Source: Novosphingobium sp. BW1 (lineage in GTDB: Bacteria; Pseudomonadota; Alphaproteobacteria; Sphingomonadales; Sphingomonadaceae). Taken from it: a DNA stretch of 64,000 nucleotides. Shown here piece by piece: positions 62,525 through 64,000 of the stretch. Under the pieces are notes generated by a model. The model did not search any database and had not been told where the DNA came from. It saw nothing but the letters and a program-made list of their open reading frames with translations. Position 1 is the stretch's first letter; each line of letters starts with the position of its first letter. The stretch lies in contig NZ_VIRF01000063.1 in assembly GCF_008107685.1 (NCBI RefSeq), positions 204,738 through 268,737 on the forward strand, in the 5' to 3' direction. The position numbers were made by a program, and so were the translations under genes.

Positions 62525-63396
62525 AGGGAAGCCAATTGGTAAAGTAAACAACTGACATTATTTTGTGTTTCAAAACCTGAGAAACAAAAGGCCCCCAATC
62601 TGGCCCCCTCCTGCCTGCGCTTCTGTGGAAAACCACGGGACTGAGAGGGACGGTTGCGTCCGTTGCAGCTTTCTTAGTTAGCCCGCTAAACGTGGATGTT
62701 CACCGCGTCCGATTGGCAACTCGTATATGAGTGAAGCGTGGGTCTATGATATAAATGGCGTCGAAAATCGGTGGATCGCACACAACTTGCTCGTCGAGCG
62801 AATATTCTCATTTAATTTCAGATTCTAACGAGACTATGAGTTGTCCACGGATCAGTGCTAACCCGCTCAACTCGCAGACGGGTGACTTTCGCCCAAAACG
62901 CTATTTGATATAAATATCAGAAGCTTATCTCCCGAATTCTTGGGGTAGGGTGTGCTTACGTTTCCAGTTACGGTGGAGAGTCCAGAAAAGCGAGACAAGG
63001 TGCTTGCGGGGCAACGCATCGCTTCCAGTTGGATTCGCAGCCTCGCTGGCGTTTGAGGCTGCTTGTGGGCCACTTTCGGACTGTTTGGTTTCAGTCGCCG
63101 GATCGGCAAAGCTGCCGTTCGAGTGCGTCGGTGAACATTTCTGTTTCCGACCACTATGCGTCATTCGCCGACATAGCTTTGATCGGTAGCTCCCGACAAA
63201 ACCGGCCATTCGCACAGCGCGAAGCCGTAAGTCAGCTAAGCGCTCCATCTCATTCATTCGGGCGATCGCGGCGCGATCCTGAAACCCGTCACTCCTTCAG
63301 AATGGCCCGGTGAATTCATCGCGCTCTTCGTTGAGACCTTCGCCAATGGGCCTGGGCACCAACAATGCCGCCGCAATTTGACGACCGATCGCCTGT
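62525..63396. other. non-coding segment of mobile origin
   Basis: This 870-bp region contains only short frames without recognisable domains and is more AT-rich and less codon-biased than the chromosome around it. I see no gene I can support. It may include the attachment-site end of the element that carried the recombinase. Confidence 0.5.
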
Positions 63397-63603
63397 TCAG
63401 CCTCTATAGCGCACGGCCGCCACGAAGGCCGCCAGAGCGGGCGACTGCTGTCGGCGACTGGGATAATAGAGATGGTAGCCGGGAAACGGCGGACACCAGT
63501 CTTCCATCACGGGCACGAGTTCCCCTGATTCAATTTGCGCATCAAGATAGTCGCGAGGCAGGTAGCATAGGCCCAGGCCATCGATGGCAGAAGTGGCTCG
63601 GTT
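63397..63603 (-). pseudogene. C-terminal fragment of a LysR-family regulator
   Basis: About 66 residues, ATSAIDGLGLCYLPRDYLDA and GYHLYYPSRRQQSPALAAF, match the end of a LysR effector domain. The upstream two-thirds are absent; the sequence runs into the end of the IS3-type element at about 63604, which probably disrupted the gene. Confidence 0.75.
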
Positions 63604-63668
63604 TGTCTGAACAGCCTTTGACGTTTGATAAGTGGATCGTCTGCGGTTTGGTTGTTCAAGCTGGCGCC

Positions 63669-63719
63669 TGCGGGGCGTCATGGAGGTCGGGCGTAGCCCG
63701 GCCGGAGTGACGCCCCGCA
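63669..63719. repeat. nested hairpin between transposase and IS end
   Basis: A perfect 12-bp outer stem (TGCGGGGCGTCA at 63669-63680 with TGACGCCCCGCA at 63708-63719) encloses an 8-bp inner hairpin (GGTCGGGC-GTA-GCCCGGCC at 63685-63703, one wobble). It lies just after the transposase stop and may terminate transcription or act in element regulation. Confidence 0.75.
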
Positions 63720-63732
63720 AGTCGCGGCCAAT

Positions 63733-64000
63733 TCACGCTGCCACGGCCTGTGGCAGATTGTCAAAGTAGGTTTGATCGGGCGTACGTCCGCCGAGGCTCG
63801 AGTGAGGTCTCCGGGCGTTGTAGAAGCCCAGGTATCGGCCGATCGAACTGCGCGCTTCGCTGACGCATGCGTCGGCGTGCAGGTAGACTTCCTCGTACTT
63901 CACCGAGCGCCACAGCCGCTCGACCACGACATTGTCGCGCCAGGCGCCGCGGCCGTCCATGCTGATGGCGATACCCTCGCGCCGCAGCACGCCGGTGAAG
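63733..64000 (-). CDS. IS3-family transposase C-terminal part (partial)
   Basis: The visible 85-plus residues read ISMDGRGAWRDNVVVERLWRSVKYEEVYL and LGFYNARRPHSSLGGRTPDQ, the C-terminal half of an IS3-type integrase domain including the catalytic Glu. The frame is open to the window end, so the start lies outside. It differs from the IS3 transposase at 60556, so it is a second, different element. Confidence 0.9.
   Translation of the reverse strand, partial: FTGVLRREGIAISMDGRGAWRDNVVVERLWRSVKYEEVYLHADACVSEARSSIGRYLGFYNARRPHSSLGGRTPDQTYFDNLPQAVAA

Larger units (their letters stand above)
63604..64000 (-). mobile_element. end of an IS3-family element (cut by the window edge)
   Basis: The right end of a transposase gene and about 130 bp of downstream element sequence, starting with TGTCTGAACAGCC at 63604, lie here. 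The element continues beyond 64000. Confidence 0.7.

Noticed and set aside
62525..63396. Short frames in the terminal mobile segment (for example 62925-63257)
   Set aside because: No domain, no credible start context and different codon use; not supported as genes.

Overview
This 64 kb, high-GC window looks like the chromosome of an alphaproteobacterium of the order Sphingomonadales, most like Novosphingobium or a close relative. The evidence is two large TonB-dependent receptors plus fragments of others, a PurH/Rpe/heparinase gene set, DUF2141 and DUF1272 proteins, an IhfB and tRNA-Leu, and many small IS5- and IS3-family elements. The genus is inferred from gene content only.

Layout. 0-9 kb is core metabolism: cobalamin adenosyltransferase, a HIG1-type membrane protein, GluQRS, an HNH nuclease, a dicarboxylate-type symporter, then glmM-DUF1272-thiD, a LOG-family protein, an LD-carboxypeptidase and a PilZ protein. 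9-14.5 kb holds an intact TonB-dependent receptor, then a gene graveyard: two receptor C-termini facing apart around a shrunken IS5-type element, and a CapA remnant. 14.5-24.8 kb carries a DUF2779 nuclease-like protein, tRNA-Leu(UAA), ihfB, a POT peptide transporter with two exported amidohydrolase-family proteins, an SDR, dxs and a Zur-like regulator. 24.9-27.1 kb is purH with two small downstream genes. 27.1-31.6 kb is an IS-rich insertion with one cargo regulator (PAS, degenerate GGDEF, LuxR HTH). It seems to separate purH from heparinase and rpe.

31.6-43.6 kb contains the most interesting block: a lipid kinase, a Tam41-like nucleotidyltransferase, a MobA-like nucleotidyltransferase, a CDP-alcohol phosphatidyltransferase with an extra N-terminal domain, a HIT protein, a TagB/TagF-like glycerophosphotransferase, a second (LicC-like) nucleotidyltransferase and a flippase. 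Together they look like an uncharacterised route to a phosphodiester-linked surface lipid or glycan. 43.6-52.4 kb is catabolic: an M20 amidohydrolase, 5-oxoprolinase and a methylcrotonyl-CoA carboxylase pair with DUF3088 between the subunits. 52.7-60.5 kb is a purine-nucleoside uptake and salvage operon (TonB-dependent receptor, exported nucleoside hydrolase, NCS2 permease, adenosine-deaminase family enzyme) divergent from a LysR regulator. A perfect TATAAT-N5-ATTATA palindrome lies between them. The last 3.5 kb is mobile DNA: an apparently intact IS3 element, a beheaded large serine recombinase, a LysR fragment and the end of another IS3-type element.

Across the window, eleven short hairpins with a conserved GATG/CATC tetraloop and covarying stems sit between genes, mostly at convergent 3' ends, and four regions pair them in opposite orientation. 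They form a REP/BIME-like family not explained by the coding annotation.
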